A DNA stretch of 64,000 nt from JAGQVA01 sp041391725 (GTDB taxonomy: Bacteria > Bacteroidota > Bacteroidia > J057): assembly GCA_041391725.1 (NCBI GenBank), contig JAWKNL010000002.1, positions 1-64,000 on the forward strand. The letters are read 5' to 3'. The notes under the pieces are model-generated. The model did not search any database. It was given only the letters and a program-made list of their open reading frames with translations, and was not told the DNA's origin. Below, in pieces: positions 28,657 to 37,017 of this stretch; positions within the stretch are counted from its first letter, which is position 1, and every line of letters starts with the position of its first letter. The translations under genes and the position numbers were made by a program.

Positions 28657-30138
28657 ATGGACAAGATCATGAATGGTCTGTATTTCCTCTCGCAGAAGAA
28701 TCCTTTCACTGCGCTCGTTTTGACGGCTGTCTTTTTTTCGGGTATGTCCGCATTGTATGGCCAGCCACTGGAGTCTTCATCTGAACATTCTTCCTACCAG
28801 ATCGACTTTACACAGACGCAGTTGTCTCAGCATCAGTTGAATGTAATCAGTACTTCACAGGGGCTGATGCCGGTAAGGCAAGGCGAAGAATCCTATTATG
28901 TGTCCATTACTGAGACGGTACCCATTCTGAATGCGCGCCCGTTTCTTACCCTTACCCCTGTTGCTTCTATCACCAATTATGACCCTGCCCTGGTCGATAT
29001 TTCTGTTCGTTTTTCTATCGACCAGATCACCTGGGAGCCCTGGCAAATTGTCGAACGAAGCCATGAACTCGATCCCGAGGACCCCCGCTTTATTGGAAAT
29101 ATGGTCTTTGCGGATTCCTCCTACAATTTTTTTCAGTATAAAATTACTTTCAATACCAGCCAGCCTTCAACCCCTTTTGCCCGGGTAAGTAATATCCGGT
29201 TTGATTTTTTCAGCCCCGGTTCCGAACAACCAATAAATCCTGAATCGCTCTCCGGGTTTTCTATCAGCGGTATGAATGCCAATTGCTTCTGCCCGCTGCC
29301 GGTATTTGCCACCCGCGAAAACTGGAACTGCCCCGACGGGGATAGCCCATCCTGTCAGAATTTTGAAACTACTGCCGTTTCTCATCTCATTGTGCACCAT
29401 TCGGCGGGGATTAATGTGAGCGAAAACTGGGGTGCTGTGGTGCTTGCTATCTGGAACGGACATGTCAACTCCAATGGTTGGTGTGATATCGGCTACAACT
29501 GGCTGATCGATCCCAATGGGATGATATACGAAGGCCGTGGCGGCGGTAATAATGTAAAAGGAGCACATTTCTGTGGCGCCAACTCAGGCACAATGGGGAT
29601 ATGTATGCTCGGAAATTTTGAAAATGCAGAACCAACCGCAGCTGCCCTCACCAGTCTCACCCAATTGCTTGCCTGGAAAAGCTGCGATTCCAATATCGGC
29701 CCCAATGCATCCTCTTACCACCTCTCCTCCGGAAAAACGCTCATGACCATTTCCGGCCACCAGGATGGATGTGCCACACTCTGCCCGGGAAATAATCTCT
29801 ACAACAAACTCCCGCTCCTGCGCAATAATGTCAACCAGACCATGGAAGCCTGCGCGGCAAATACATCCGTGCCAAATCTATTTCTGACCCACTTTTCTGT
29901 TTTCCCCAATCCCAGTACAGGATCATTTTTTCTCAACTGGAACGGTGCCCTTCGGTCCCGGGCAACCATCGATGTACTGAATCCGCTGGGCGTGATGGTT
30001 TATTCTACTTCTCTGAACCCCACTTCCCTCGTAAGTAAAGCAGAACTTAACCTTGACTTTCTGCCCTCAGGCATTTATAGCCTGCGGTTTGCTTCCGGAG
30101 AAACTGCACTTGTGAAAAAAATTCAGATTCTCCGCTAA
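28657..30138 (+). CDS. PGRP-type N-acetylmuramoyl-L-alanine amidase with T9SS domain
   Basis: 493 residues. A signal sequence (about 15-37, ending ALYGQ) precedes a beta-rich region (50-195) and an amidase_2/PGRP domain (about 235-400). The zinc-binding features are HLIVHHSAG and, near the end, ISGHQDGCATLCPGNNLY; the PGRP-like GYNWLIDPNGMIYEGRGG lies between. The C-terminal 80 residues (FSVFPNPSTGSFFLNW to GETALVKKIQILR) are a T9SS sorting domain. It would cleave the amide bond between muramic acid and the stem peptide, outside the outer membrane, perhaps against other bacteria's wall fragments. The 3' end faces the TPR gene at 30150. Confidence 0.92.
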   Translation: MDKIMNGLYFLSQKNPFTALVLTAVFFSGMSALYGQPLESSSEHSSYQIDFTQTQLSQHQLNVISTSQGLMPVRQGEESYYVSITETVPILNARPFLTLTPVASITNYDPALVDISVRFSIDQITWEPWQIVERSHELDPEDPRFIGNMVFADSSYNFFQYKITFNTSQPSTPFARVSNIRFDFFSPGSEQPINPESLSGFSISGMNANCFCPLPVFATRENWNCPDGDSPSCQNFETTAVSHLIVHHSAGINVSENWGAVVLAIWNGHVNSNGWCDIGYNWLIDPNGMIYEGRGGGNNVKGAHFCGANSGTMGICMLGNFENAEPTAAALTSLTQLLAWKSCDSNIGPNASSYHLSSGKTLMTISGHQDGCATLCPGNNLYNKLPLLRNNVNQTMEACAANTSVPNLFLTHFSVFPNPSTGSFFLNWNGALRSRATIDVLNPLGVMVYSTSLNPTSLVSKAELNLDFLPSGIYSLRFASGETALVKKIQILR

Positions 30139-30149
30139 TCATTCTCCCT

Positions 30150-31478
30150 TCAATAAAAAACCTGTTGTATTTCCAGTGCCAGATTTCTTCTCAGCCGGCT
30201 CAGGTCTCTGTCTGTCAGTACAATTTCTCTGCTGTATTCCCTGGTCGGAATATGAAACAACTGACATACAATGCGAATCTGGTTGTCAGGCAGCCGGATG
30301 AGCTGGCCCATAAGGATCACTTCTGCCCCAAGATTTTGAGCCAGATGAACCGCTTTCTCTTCCTCACAAAAATCTGCATTTGCCAGTTTTAGTTTTTGTA
30401 TGACCGCCGAAACCTGGGTCTCAGATAATAAGTGAATTTGCTGGTTTCCCGAGGTTTTTATGGCTGAAAATGCATCTGAATAAATCTTGGCTGAAAGCGA
30501 ATAGTCTTTTGCCTCATTGCAGAATGGCAGGATCGCAACCGGTTGAAGCCCTTTGGGATATGCCGGAACAACAGTTGTATCTGCAACCAGCGTGGAGGGT
30601 GCCGTATTGGCCGGTGGATGAATCTGCGATTTATACCCCGTTTTGCCAATGAAATAAATGGTAAACACAACAATCCCAACAAGCAGGCTCACATTCAAAA
30701 CCCCAATGAAGGGAACTGTTTTTTTATCCCCGGCTTTTTTGTGCTGATCTTTCTCTTCACAATAAACCAATGCCTGCTCAAGTTCAGCTTTATCGGCTTC
30801 GAATGCAGGGTCGTAAAGTTCGATTGCCCGAAAATAAGCCAGCTTGGCTTTCTCCCATATACGCTGGGATTCATATCCGCGTGCCAGATCCAGGTTTTTG
30901 TCGAAATGGAAACCTTTTTTGCAAAGATTCAGGGCCTTTTGCAATTCGGTTGTATCGTAATGAAAATCTGCCTTAATCATTTTCAGCGCAGCCTGATAAC
31001 TAAAGCTTGCATTCTCCCATGATTTGGAGGCAAAAAAAGTATTTCCGGTTTCTATATACTGATTAAAAACCAGCGCTTCGTCGCAGCGCGCCGACTGATT
31101 GCTGATTTCTTTGGCGGCAATAGCGTATTCTGTTTTATGCAGTTGCAGTGCAAGCTCAAAATTAAGCTTCGCCTCCGGCCATTCTCCTTGCCTGAAGTTT
31201 TGTTTTGCCAGTTCCAGATGCGATAAAAACCGAAGCTGATCGGCATGGTTTTTTTCCAGAAATTCCAAAAAGGTGAGAAGCGTGGAAGCCGGATTAAATT
31301 TTTTGCCTGCCTCAGGTTTCTCCGGATGGTAGTCCCGGCGTATCCGCTCCTCCATTCGCTTGCACTGCTGCGCAATTTGGGGGAGGCCTGACAAGAAAAT
31401 CTCATTGAGTTTCTGCGCCGCTTCCAGGTATTTTTCCTGTTGTATGAGTAACCTGATTTTGTCTGTAAGGTAGTTCAT
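30150..31478 (-). CDS. TPR / TM / FlgO-like protein with EAD-like N-terminus
   Basis: 442 residues. Residues 1-75 (NYLTDKIRLLIQQEKYLEAA onward) are helical and resemble the small effector-associated (EAD11-type) adaptor domains of conflict proteins; this is tentative. TPR-like helices follow (95-255), then one TM helix (FIGVLNVSLLVGIVVFTIYF, about 258-280). The C-terminal domain (GLQPVAILPFCNEAKDYSLS to the end) resembles the FlgO/TolB-N/CsgG-like fold and would lie in the periplasm. The start is the ATG at 31478. The 5' side carries the tandem hairpin array at 31692-32283, in the same orientation, ended by a terminator about 180 bp before this gene. Function unknown. Confidence 0.6.
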   Translation of the reverse strand: MNYLTDKIRLLIQQEKYLEAAQKLNEIFLSGLPQIAQQCKRMEERIRRDYHPEKPEAGKKFNPASTLLTFLEFLEKNHADQLRFLSHLELAKQNFRQGEWPEAKLNFELALQLHKTEYAIAAKEISNQSARCDEALVFNQYIETGNTFFASKSWENASFSYQAALKMIKADFHYDTTELQKALNLCKKGFHFDKNLDLARGYESQRIWEKAKLAYFRAIELYDPAFEADKAELEQALVYCEEKDQHKKAGDKKTVPFIGVLNVSLLVGIVVFTIYFIGKTGYKSQIHPPANTAPSTLVADTTVVPAYPKGLQPVAILPFCNEAKDYSLSAKIYSDAFSAIKTSGNQQIHLLSETQVSAVIQKLKLANADFCEEEKAVHLAQNLGAEVILMGQLIRLPDNQIRIVCQLFHIPTREYSREIVLTDRDLSRLRRNLALEIQQVFY

Positions 31479-31659
31479 GAGAATGGTTGTTTAGGAGAAA
31501 TCTGCATTTCTCCGGTTTGGCCTGTATATAACTATTCAGCATGACAGCCTAAAAATCTTAAATGTTTATTCAATTTTTGAGTAATTCTACTTCTATGGTC
31601 AGGATTCTGTTTTGAGGGGCACAATTTCGGGTATTAATGGAATCCCTGATCTGAAGGAC

Positions 31660-31691
31660 AAAAAAAAACGAACATTTCTGATGTTCGTTTT
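31660..31691 (-). terminator. terminator ending the hairpin array (minus strand)
   Basis: ACGAACAT (31668-31675) pairs with ATGTTCGT (31681-31688) around a 5-nt loop, with A9 on the left and TTT on the right. On the minus strand this is a strong hairpin followed by a T run, directly at the 3' edge of the eleven-unit array. The flanking A and T runs make it partly bidirectional. Confidence 0.85.
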
Positions 31692-32283
31692 CTCTAAAAA
31701 ACCGGGGGACTCGATACCATTGGCAGAATCAACCCCAGCCCTTGCTCTAAAAAAACCGGGGGACTCGAGACCATTGGCAGAATCAACCCCAGCCCTTGCT
31801 CTAAAAAAACCGGGGGACTCGATACCATTGGCAGAATCAACCCCAGCCCTTGCTCTAAAAAACCGGGGGACTCAACGCCATTGGCAGAATCAACCCCAGC
31901 CCTTGCTCTAAAAAACCGGGGGACTCAACGCCATTGGCAGAATCAACCCCAGCCCTTGCTCTAAAAAACCGGGGGACTCAACGCCATTGGCAGAATCAAC
32001 CCCAGCCCTTGCTCTAAAAAACCGGGGGACTCAACGCCATTGGCAGAATCAACCCCAGCCCTTGCTCTAAAAAACCGGGGGACTGATACCATTGGCAGAA
32101 TCAACCCCAGCCCTTGCTCTAAAAACCGGGGGACTCGATACCATTGGCAGAATCAACCCCAGCCCTTGCTCTAAAAAACCGGGGGACTCGATACCATTGG
32201 CAGAATCAACCCCAGCCCTTGCTCTAAAAAACCGGGGGACTCGATACCATTGGCAGAATCAACCCCAGCCCTTGCTCTAAAAA
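31692..32283 (-). repeat. eleven tandem hairpin-plus-T-run units
   Basis: Units of 51-54 bp start (plus strand CCGGGGG) at 31702, 31756, 31810, 31863, 31916, 31969, 32022, 32075, 32126, 32179 and 32232. Read on the minus strand, each gives AGAGCAAGGG, then a hairpin with stems CTGGGG/CCCCGG, GATTC/GAGTC and TGCC/GGTA (GGCG in units 4-7; unit 2 has GGTC), then five to seven T. All non-Watson-Crick pairs in the consensus are G-U on this strand but C-A on the other, which fixes the RNA strand. The unit is homologous to the 3' half of the small RNAs at 34812-35473. There are no unique spacers, so it is not a CRISPR. Units 4-7 share a variant, which points to recent local duplication. Confidence 0.9.
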
Positions 32284-32319
32284 CCAAGTTGTTTTCTCTC
32301 TCAGAGTCGTCCAACTTAG
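32279..32319 (-). terminator. terminator-like hairpin at the 5' edge of the array
   Basis: On the minus strand, CTAAGTTG (32319-32312) pairs with CAACTTGG (32291-32284), one G-U pair, 20-nt loop, followed by five T that run into the first array unit. RNA polymerase entering the array from the right would meet this stop first, unless a promoter lies within the array. Confidence 0.65.
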
Positions 32320-32773
32320 CTGACTGTGATATGATGACTCTATATCAAATACCTTGCCGAGACATGCCGGATTGGGCCAAATTTTACGGCATAGACGTTA
32401 AATTTTGATTAAATGGTAATTTTTTTGGTCAGAACGGTTGCGATGACTGAATGAGTGGTGAAAAAAAACACAGATTTTTTTTAAGGGTAAGAAATTAATT
32501 CGCGCCCGTGTGTGCCAGTCGGGAAAAATGGCACTTGGGTGAATGAATGGAAGATAAAGGAGATAGAAAACAGGGATTGTAGCAATTGTGGGAAAAACAA
32601 TCGCATTTAAAAGGTAAGAATAAATTGACCGGGAGCGAAAATCCTCATAGAAAACACGAAGGTTCTTTGCACAGTGACTTTCCCAAAACGCGAAAAAAGC
32701 CTGAATATTGCCGTTCGTTTTTACCGATTGTGAAAAATTCTGGCATTTGGACAGAAGGAGGCGATTATGCCAC
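32320..32773. other. 450 bp without a recognisable gene
   Basis: AT-rich sequence between the array and the galU terminator. A 125-codon minus frame spans 32398-32775, but it runs through the galU terminator T run, has a composition unlike its neighbours and shows no familiar motif. I see no RNA gene or repeat. Confidence 0.5.
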
Positions 32774-32800
32774 AAAAAAAGGCTGCCAGCAGCGGCAGCC
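32774..32800 (-). terminator. intrinsic terminator after galU
   Basis: GGCTGCC (32781-32787) and GGCAGCC (32794-32800) form a perfect 7-bp stem with a 6-nt loop; on the minus strand it is followed by seven T (32780-32774). It lies 37 bp after the galU stop. Confidence 0.93.
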
Positions 32801-32836
32801 TTGAGATGTAAGAATTTTGAATTTTTTGCACCCTTT

Positions 32837-33709
32837 TTACAAAGTCTGGGCGAGTTCTTTGATCCAGGTCTTTAATTCATCGGCCATATCCTCCCTTTTG
32901 AGGCCAAAAAGCAGGTTGGTTTTGATAAAGTCAACCTTATTGCCGATGTCGTGCCTGCACCCGTCGAAGTGGAGCGCATACATGGCCCGGTCTTTCAGCA
33001 TAAGTCCCATGGCATCAGTAAGCTGTACTTCATTGTTGAGGCCTCTGGGCACGATTTTCAGGTAGTTGAATATATCTGCGGTAAATACATACCGGCCTGC
33101 AATTACCAGATTGGAAGGCGCGTTTTCGGGTCTGGGTTTTTCGATAAACTGACTCACCTTATATATTTGGTTGTCCACTACTTTTCCACCCATGACGCCA
33201 TATCTGGACACCAGGGAGGGATCAACGGATTCGAGTGCGACCACCGGCGCCTGGTAAGCCGAAAATACATCAATCAACTGACGGGTAACCGGCACACCGG
33301 AATAGGATTCCATGATGGTATCGCCCAGCAAAACGGCAAAAGGTTCATTGCCCACATGGTGTTGTGCGTAGCGGATAGCATCGCCCAGTCCGTTGAGTTC
33401 TTTTTGCCATACAAAGTGGATATCGGCCAGGCTGGTAATATTGCGGATAGACTCCAGTTCTTCTTTCTTTTCTTTTTCAGCCAGGGCCAGTTCCAGTTCA
33501 AAAGACCGGTCAAAATGTTCCTCAATGGCGCGTTTGCCTCTTCCAATGACCATCAGGATATCTGTTATACCTGATTCCACTGCTTCTTCTACCACGTATT
33601 GTATGGTGGGCGTATCCACGATGGGGATCATTTCTTTTGGTTGTGATTTGGTAACAGGGAGCAAGCGGGTGCCGAAGCCAGCGGCAGGAATAACAGCTTT
33701 TTTAATCAT
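32837..33709 (-). CDS. galU: UTP-glucose-1-phosphate uridylyltransferase
   Basis: 290 residues, typical GalU length. The N-terminus KKAVIPAAGFGTRLLPVTKS gives the nucleotide loop, followed by QPKEMIPIVDTPTIQYVVEEAVESGITDILMV with the family Lys. PFAVLLGDTIM and IEKPRPENAPSNLVIAGRYVF follow. It makes UDP-glucose from UTP and glucose-1-phosphate; homologues can accept other sugar-1-phosphates. It lies 9 bp after a glucuronokinase-like gene on the same strand, so the pair may convert glucuronate through glucuronate-1-phosphate to UDP-glucuronate. That substrate is an inference from context. It ends at a perfect terminator. Confidence 0.92.
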   Translation of the reverse strand: MIKKAVIPAAGFGTRLLPVTKSQPKEMIPIVDTPTIQYVVEEAVESGITDILMVIGRGKRAIEEHFDRSFELELALAEKEKKEELESIRNITSLADIHFVWQKELNGLGDAIRYAQHHVGNEPFAVLLGDTIMESYSGVPVTRQLIDVFSAYQAPVVALESVDPSLVSRYGVMGGKVVDNQIYKVSQFIEKPRPENAPSNLVIAGRYVFTADIFNYLKIVPRGLNNEVQLTDAMGLMLKDRAMYALHFDGCRHDIGNKVDFIKTNLLFGLKREDMADELKTWIKELAQTL

Positions 33710-33718
33710 TGAAATGTA

Positions 33719-34734
33719 TCAGTTTTTCTTTGTTTTATAGGAAATGATTTCTGGTTTAAGAACGGCAATTTGTTCGGAGTCAAAAACTTCTTTCAGTTTT
33801 TTGTACATCTTTTCATCTTTGTACGTGCCAATGATAGCTCCGCCTGACCCGGTAAACTTGGCACTGGCGCCGACCGACCGTGCCAGTTCGACCATGCGTT
33901 TGTTGGCCTGGCTTACTTCCATGATACTGCATCTGAGATCAAAGTTGGCATTGAGCAGGCTTCCGAGGCGATCGGCATCACCGCTTTCGAGGCAGGCTTT
34001 TGCCTGGGTGGTGAGATCAGCAAATCCTTTAATGGCGGCATGTACTTTTTCGTCCCCGAGTTCATACCGCTCGCGCAAGTTGTTGTGCACGACTTCTGAT
34101 CCTTCCGAAAGGTCGGTTCGGTAGCCTATATATAAAGGCGGGAATACACGGGGTTCGAGCGTCTGGTAATTGCCGTAACCCTGAAGTTCCATGACGGTTT
34201 TGTCAAAATCCATATACACGGGGGTTTCAAACGCCTGTGCCACCCGGTCCTGGAGCCCTGCCCCGATTCCGAGTTCTTCGGTTTCAACTGACAGCACAAG
34301 GTTGGCCTGGAGCGGGATCGGGATTTCAACTTCATAGAATCGCATCAGGGCCTTTATACATGCTGTAATGATGGCACTTGACCCGGCCAGCCAAGGCGGT
34401 TGGGGATTGTCGTAGAATAGCGGATGGTGAAATTTTTTTTCGCCAGCGCGATTCCATTGTCCTGGCAGTGTTCGTAAAACTTTTTTATCGCTGCTTTCAG
34501 AAGCCGGATACCGCCGTAGTAGCCATACATTTCTACGTCGCGGCAGAGTCCTTCCACACTTTGAAAGGTACTTTTATCCCGCTCCTGGGGTACAATTTCC
34601 AGTTCGGGAGATTCATACAAAAGTACTTTCGCGTGAAAATTGCGAAAGACGAAAGCTATGGTCTTGCCATAATATCCGTCAGAGGGGTTGCCGATCAGTG
34701 CGGCACGGGGGAATGAGTATGTGGTAATGATCAA
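33719..34734 (-). pseudogene. glucuronokinase-like GHMP kinase, single frameshift
   Basis: Two frames join into one protein of about 340 residues. The first (start probably a TTG at 34734; an in-frame TTG at 34767 is also possible) gives TYSFPRAALIGNPSDGYYGK, YYGGIRLLKAAIKKF and RYSTTIPNRLG. The second gives LAGSSAIITACIKALMRFYE, GAGLQDRVAQAFETPVYMDF and AKFTGSGGAIIG. A missing base near 34390 breaks the GHMP ATP loop between PNRLG and LAGSS. The match to plant-type glucuronokinases (GNPSD-YYGKT, GIxAGLQDRVAQ) is strong by motif. Everything on both sides of the break is conserved, so a sequencing error is quite possible. The product would phosphorylate glucuronate at C1, feeding galU. Confidence 0.82.
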
Positions 34735-34811
34735 GGCCTGAAATTTTTTCAGTAAAATTAGATGCAATTCGCAGGATTGACAAACAACTTTTTGGCCTGA
34801 AATCTTTTTTC

Positions 34812-34898
34812 AAAAAAAAACCAGGGCACTCGATCCCACAGGGAGAGCCGCCCTGGCCCTTGCTCTTGTAATTCCAGGATTACCGTCCTGTAATGATA
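34812..34898 (-). ncRNA. small RNA, copy 1 (unrecognised family)
   Basis: On the minus strand: a conserved 5' region with AGGACGGTAATCCTGGAATT, AGAGCAAGGG, then a hairpin (CCAGGG/CCCTGG outer stem, TCCC/GGGA inner stem) and nine T. Compared with copies 2 and 3, an outer pair changes from U-A to C-G and an inner pair from G-C to C-G on both sides, which are compensatory changes. The RNA ends about 45-80 nt before the glucuronokinase start, so here it could also serve as a terminated leader. Confidence 0.72.
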
Positions 34899-34906
34899 CA
34901 AACCTA
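34899..34906 (-). promoter_or_regulatory. -7 box of small RNA copy 1
   Basis: TAGGTTTG on the minus strand fits the Bacteroidota -7 consensus TAnnTTTG. A clear -33 TTTG at the 19-bp spacing seen in copies 2 and 3 is not present, so this promoter may be weaker. Confidence 0.5.
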
Positions 34907-35021
34907 AGGCTTTTGAGCGTCGGGCCGGCACTTTTTTGTTTCAATGGTTATTTTATCTCCCGGAGAGGCATATCACGGAGTTTTATTGGTTGTGTATGTT
35001 TTTTTGCGCAAAATATTCCAT

Positions 35022-35110
35022 AAAAAAAAACTAGGGGATTCAATGCCTCTCGGCAGAATCAACCCTAGCCCTTGCTCTTGTAATTCCAGGATTACCGTCC
35101 TGTTATGCTA
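35022..35110 (-). ncRNA. small RNA, copy 2 (unrecognised family)
   Basis: On the minus strand, from just below the -7 box: the conserved pseudoknot-capable region (CAGG...GTAAT...CCTG...ATTAC), AGAGCAAGGG, then a hairpin with stems CTAGGG/CCCTAG, GATTC/GAATC and TGCC/GGCA closed by a GAGA (GNRA) loop, then nine T. The GNRA loop exists only on this strand. The body is about 80-90 nt. It is nearly identical to copy 3 and lies in a gene-free stretch, so it is more likely a free small RNA than a leader. Confidence 0.78.
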
Positions 35111-35141
35111 CAAACATAGTCAGCAATATCAGCCCTGCAAA
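35111..35141 (-). promoter_or_regulatory. Bacteroidota-type promoter of small RNA copy 2
   Basis: On the minus strand: TTTG (35141-35138), 19 bp, TATGTTTG (35118-35111), an exact TAnnTTTG. Copy 3 has the same two boxes at the same spacing although the sequence between them differs. Confidence 0.8.
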
Positions 35142-35384
35142 TCTGTTTTTATGGCTTTGGTTACATCATCGTAAATTTGTGAGTTTTATAATAGTGCGGT
35201 GTGTAATTGATTGATATACAGTATTTTGTAAATTTTTTGGTAAAATAAAATCTGCTTTTTCTTCCTGTAACCATCAATATTTTGTACGCAAAGTCCAAAT
35301 TCTTACCCAGTTTCGTTTTATTTCCATTAAATAAAATCTTTTTCTTCGGGATAAACGGGGAGGATGAAAGGATAGGGCAGGGGC

Positions 35385-35473
35385 AAAAAAAAACTAGGGG
35401 ATTCGATGCCTCTCGGCAGAATCAACCCTAGCCCTTGCTCTTGTAATTCCAGGATTACCGTCCTGTTGTATTA
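35385..35473 (-). ncRNA. small RNA, copy 3 (unrecognised family)
   Basis: Same layout as copy 2: pseudoknot-capable 5' half, AGAGCAAGGG, hairpin with CTAGGG/CCCTAG, GATTC/GAATC and TGCC-GAGA-GGCA, then nine T. It differs from copy 2 mainly in the first ten transcribed bases and in one internal-loop base. The conserved block ends close to the expected transcription start, as for a functional RNA; upstream only the promoter boxes are kept. Confidence 0.78.
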
Positions 35474-35504
35474 CAAACATAGATACTAAACCGACTAAGG
35501 CAAA
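35474..35504 (-). promoter_or_regulatory. Bacteroidota-type promoter of small RNA copy 3
   Basis: On the minus strand: TTTG (35504-35501), 19 bp, TATGTTTG (35481-35474). It faces away from the TPR gene at 35692, whose own promoter must lie in 35505-35691. Confidence 0.8.
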
Positions 35505-35691
35505 TACCATTTTGCCTAAATGGTTACATATTCCCGCTCAGATGATTTTCCCGCTGTATTAATTGAATTGGACGACTTTTCTTTGCCTGATCCTGATTTT
35601 GGGTGCAGAAAGGCTTATCGGGGAATGGAAATTTGTTTCGAATTTTGAAAAGAATTCTTTTTCTTTACCATTCACCCGCTCAATCTTTCAT

Positions 35692-37017
35692 ATGAAAAAA
35701 ATCGCTTACAGTTCGTCCGGATTTATTTTTTTCCTGTTTGTAAATATTGGGCTTTCCCTGGGGCAGGGTGAAGCAAAAATTACTTCAGGTATCGTCAGTT
35801 TGCAGTCAGGTGATTACGAGAAGGCAGTGGCGTCACTGGAAGATGGATTAAAATTTCCCGAACTGCTAAAACCTGAAAGTCTGGCCAAAGGTTATCATTA
35901 TCTCGGAGAGGCGTATGTCATGGTCTGGCAACGCTCCCTGCTCGAAAATGATCCCGCCTGGCTCAAAAAATACCCCGAACCCGGGCTGCTCGCTTATCAC
36001 AATTTCCGCAGTTCGATGGAAGCCGATGATACAGGAAAATGGGAAGACAAAAACCGGAGCCAGATCAGCGATCTCGAACCTATGCTCACCCAGACGGGCC
36101 TGACCTATGTCAATATGGGCACATCCGGGGGGAACCTTACCGAATCTCAGCGCCATGTCGTACTGACCCTCGCCTTCGATTATTTTGAAGTGCTGTCCGA
36201 AATTTCCCCCGACAGTTACCTCAACTACGATTTTATGGGCCAGATCAGACTCGCGCAAAAGGACTCTGTCGGTGCTTTGCGGGATTTCCTGACTGCGATC
36301 GAACTCCACAAACAATACCCGCCGGAAATGCCCGATCTCCTGATTGGGTACTTGTATTACCGGGCATCTCTCCTCCACCGGTATCTCAAAAAAGACAAAA
36401 AACGCGCCCTCGCCGACCTTCAGACCGGCCTCGCCGTGCTGGATCAGGAATATCAGAAACTCCAGAAATACACCAGCGCTGGGATGGATAACCTCCGCGT
36501 ACAGCGTATGGATCAGCAGTACAAAAATGCCAGCACAGACCTTCGCATGATGGAGCTCGATATTTACCTGCAATCCCCCGAACTCGCAGAAGAAGGAGCC
36601 CGCAAATTTGAAGCAGCGGTGCGCGCCGAACCCGCCAATTATAACCTTCGCGTAGCTTATGCGTCCCTTCTCGAATCGGTTGATGTGAATAAATCCATCG
36701 CCCAGTATGAGGCTGCGGCGGCCATCGATCCCCGGCAGGAAACCGCCCTGTACAACCTCGGCGCCCTGTATGTCAATCAGGGCGTGGCGCTTCAGCGACA
36801 GGCCATGGAATCAGCCGATTCTCAGGAAGTCATTGATCTGACAGGAAAAAGCAACCAGTTTTTCCGGAAGGCGCTTCCCTGGCTGGAAAAAGCTTATGCC
36901 TCCAATCCCGGCAGCCGAAACGCTGTACAGGCCATTATGCAGATTGCAACCCAACTGGAGGAAGTGGATTTGTACAATAAGTACAAAGATATCTATAGTC
37001 GTATGTCGCAAAACTGA
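35692..37017 (+). CDS. secreted TPR-repeat protein
   Basis: 441 residues from the ATG at 35692, which begins a clear signal peptide (MKKIAYSSSGFIFFLFVNIG, cleavage near LGQG); an in-frame ATG 129 bp upstream would hide it and is rejected. The mature protein is helical with TPR-like pairs: SGIVSLQSGDYEKAVASLED, the SYLNYDFMGQIRLAQKDSVG region, VAYASLLESVDVNKSIAQYE and ALYNLGALYVNQGVALQRQA. It is probably periplasmic or surface-attached and may scaffold other proteins. It has no catalytic motif and no obvious operon partner. Function unknown. Confidence 0.75.
   Translation: MKKIAYSSSGFIFFLFVNIGLSLGQGEAKITSGIVSLQSGDYEKAVASLEDGLKFPELLKPESLAKGYHYLGEAYVMVWQRSLLENDPAWLKKYPEPGLLAYHNFRSSMEADDTGKWEDKNRSQISDLEPMLTQTGLTYVNMGTSGGNLTESQRHVVLTLAFDYFEVLSEISPDSYLNYDFMGQIRLAQKDSVGALRDFLTAIELHKQYPPEMPDLLIGYLYYRASLLHRYLKKDKKRALADLQTGLAVLDQEYQKLQKYTSAGMDNLRVQRMDQQYKNASTDLRMMELDIYLQSPELAEEGARKFEAAVRAEPANYNLRVAYASLLESVDVNKSIAQYEAAAAIDPRQETALYNLGALYVNQGVALQRQAMESADSQEVIDLTGKSNQFFRKALPWLEKAYASNPGSRNAVQAIMQIATQLEEVDLYNKYKDIYSRMSQN

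Noticed and set aside
31612..32280. Plus-strand repeat protein across the array (GDSIPLAESTPALAL repeats)
   Set aside because: Unit lengths of 51, 53 and 54 bp break the frame repeatedly, and the substitutions keep RNA pairing on the minus strand rather than codons.
31692..32283. CRISPR array
   Set aside because: There are no unique spacers; the whole 51-54 bp unit is repeated, with hairpin and T run, and no cas genes are in the window.
32398..32775. 125-codon minus frame between the array and galU
   Set aside because: It begins within the galU terminator and has no recognisable motif or matching composition.
34944..35174. 76-codon plus frame
   Set aside because: It lies antisense to small RNA copy 2 and includes its T run and stem; no protein-like features.
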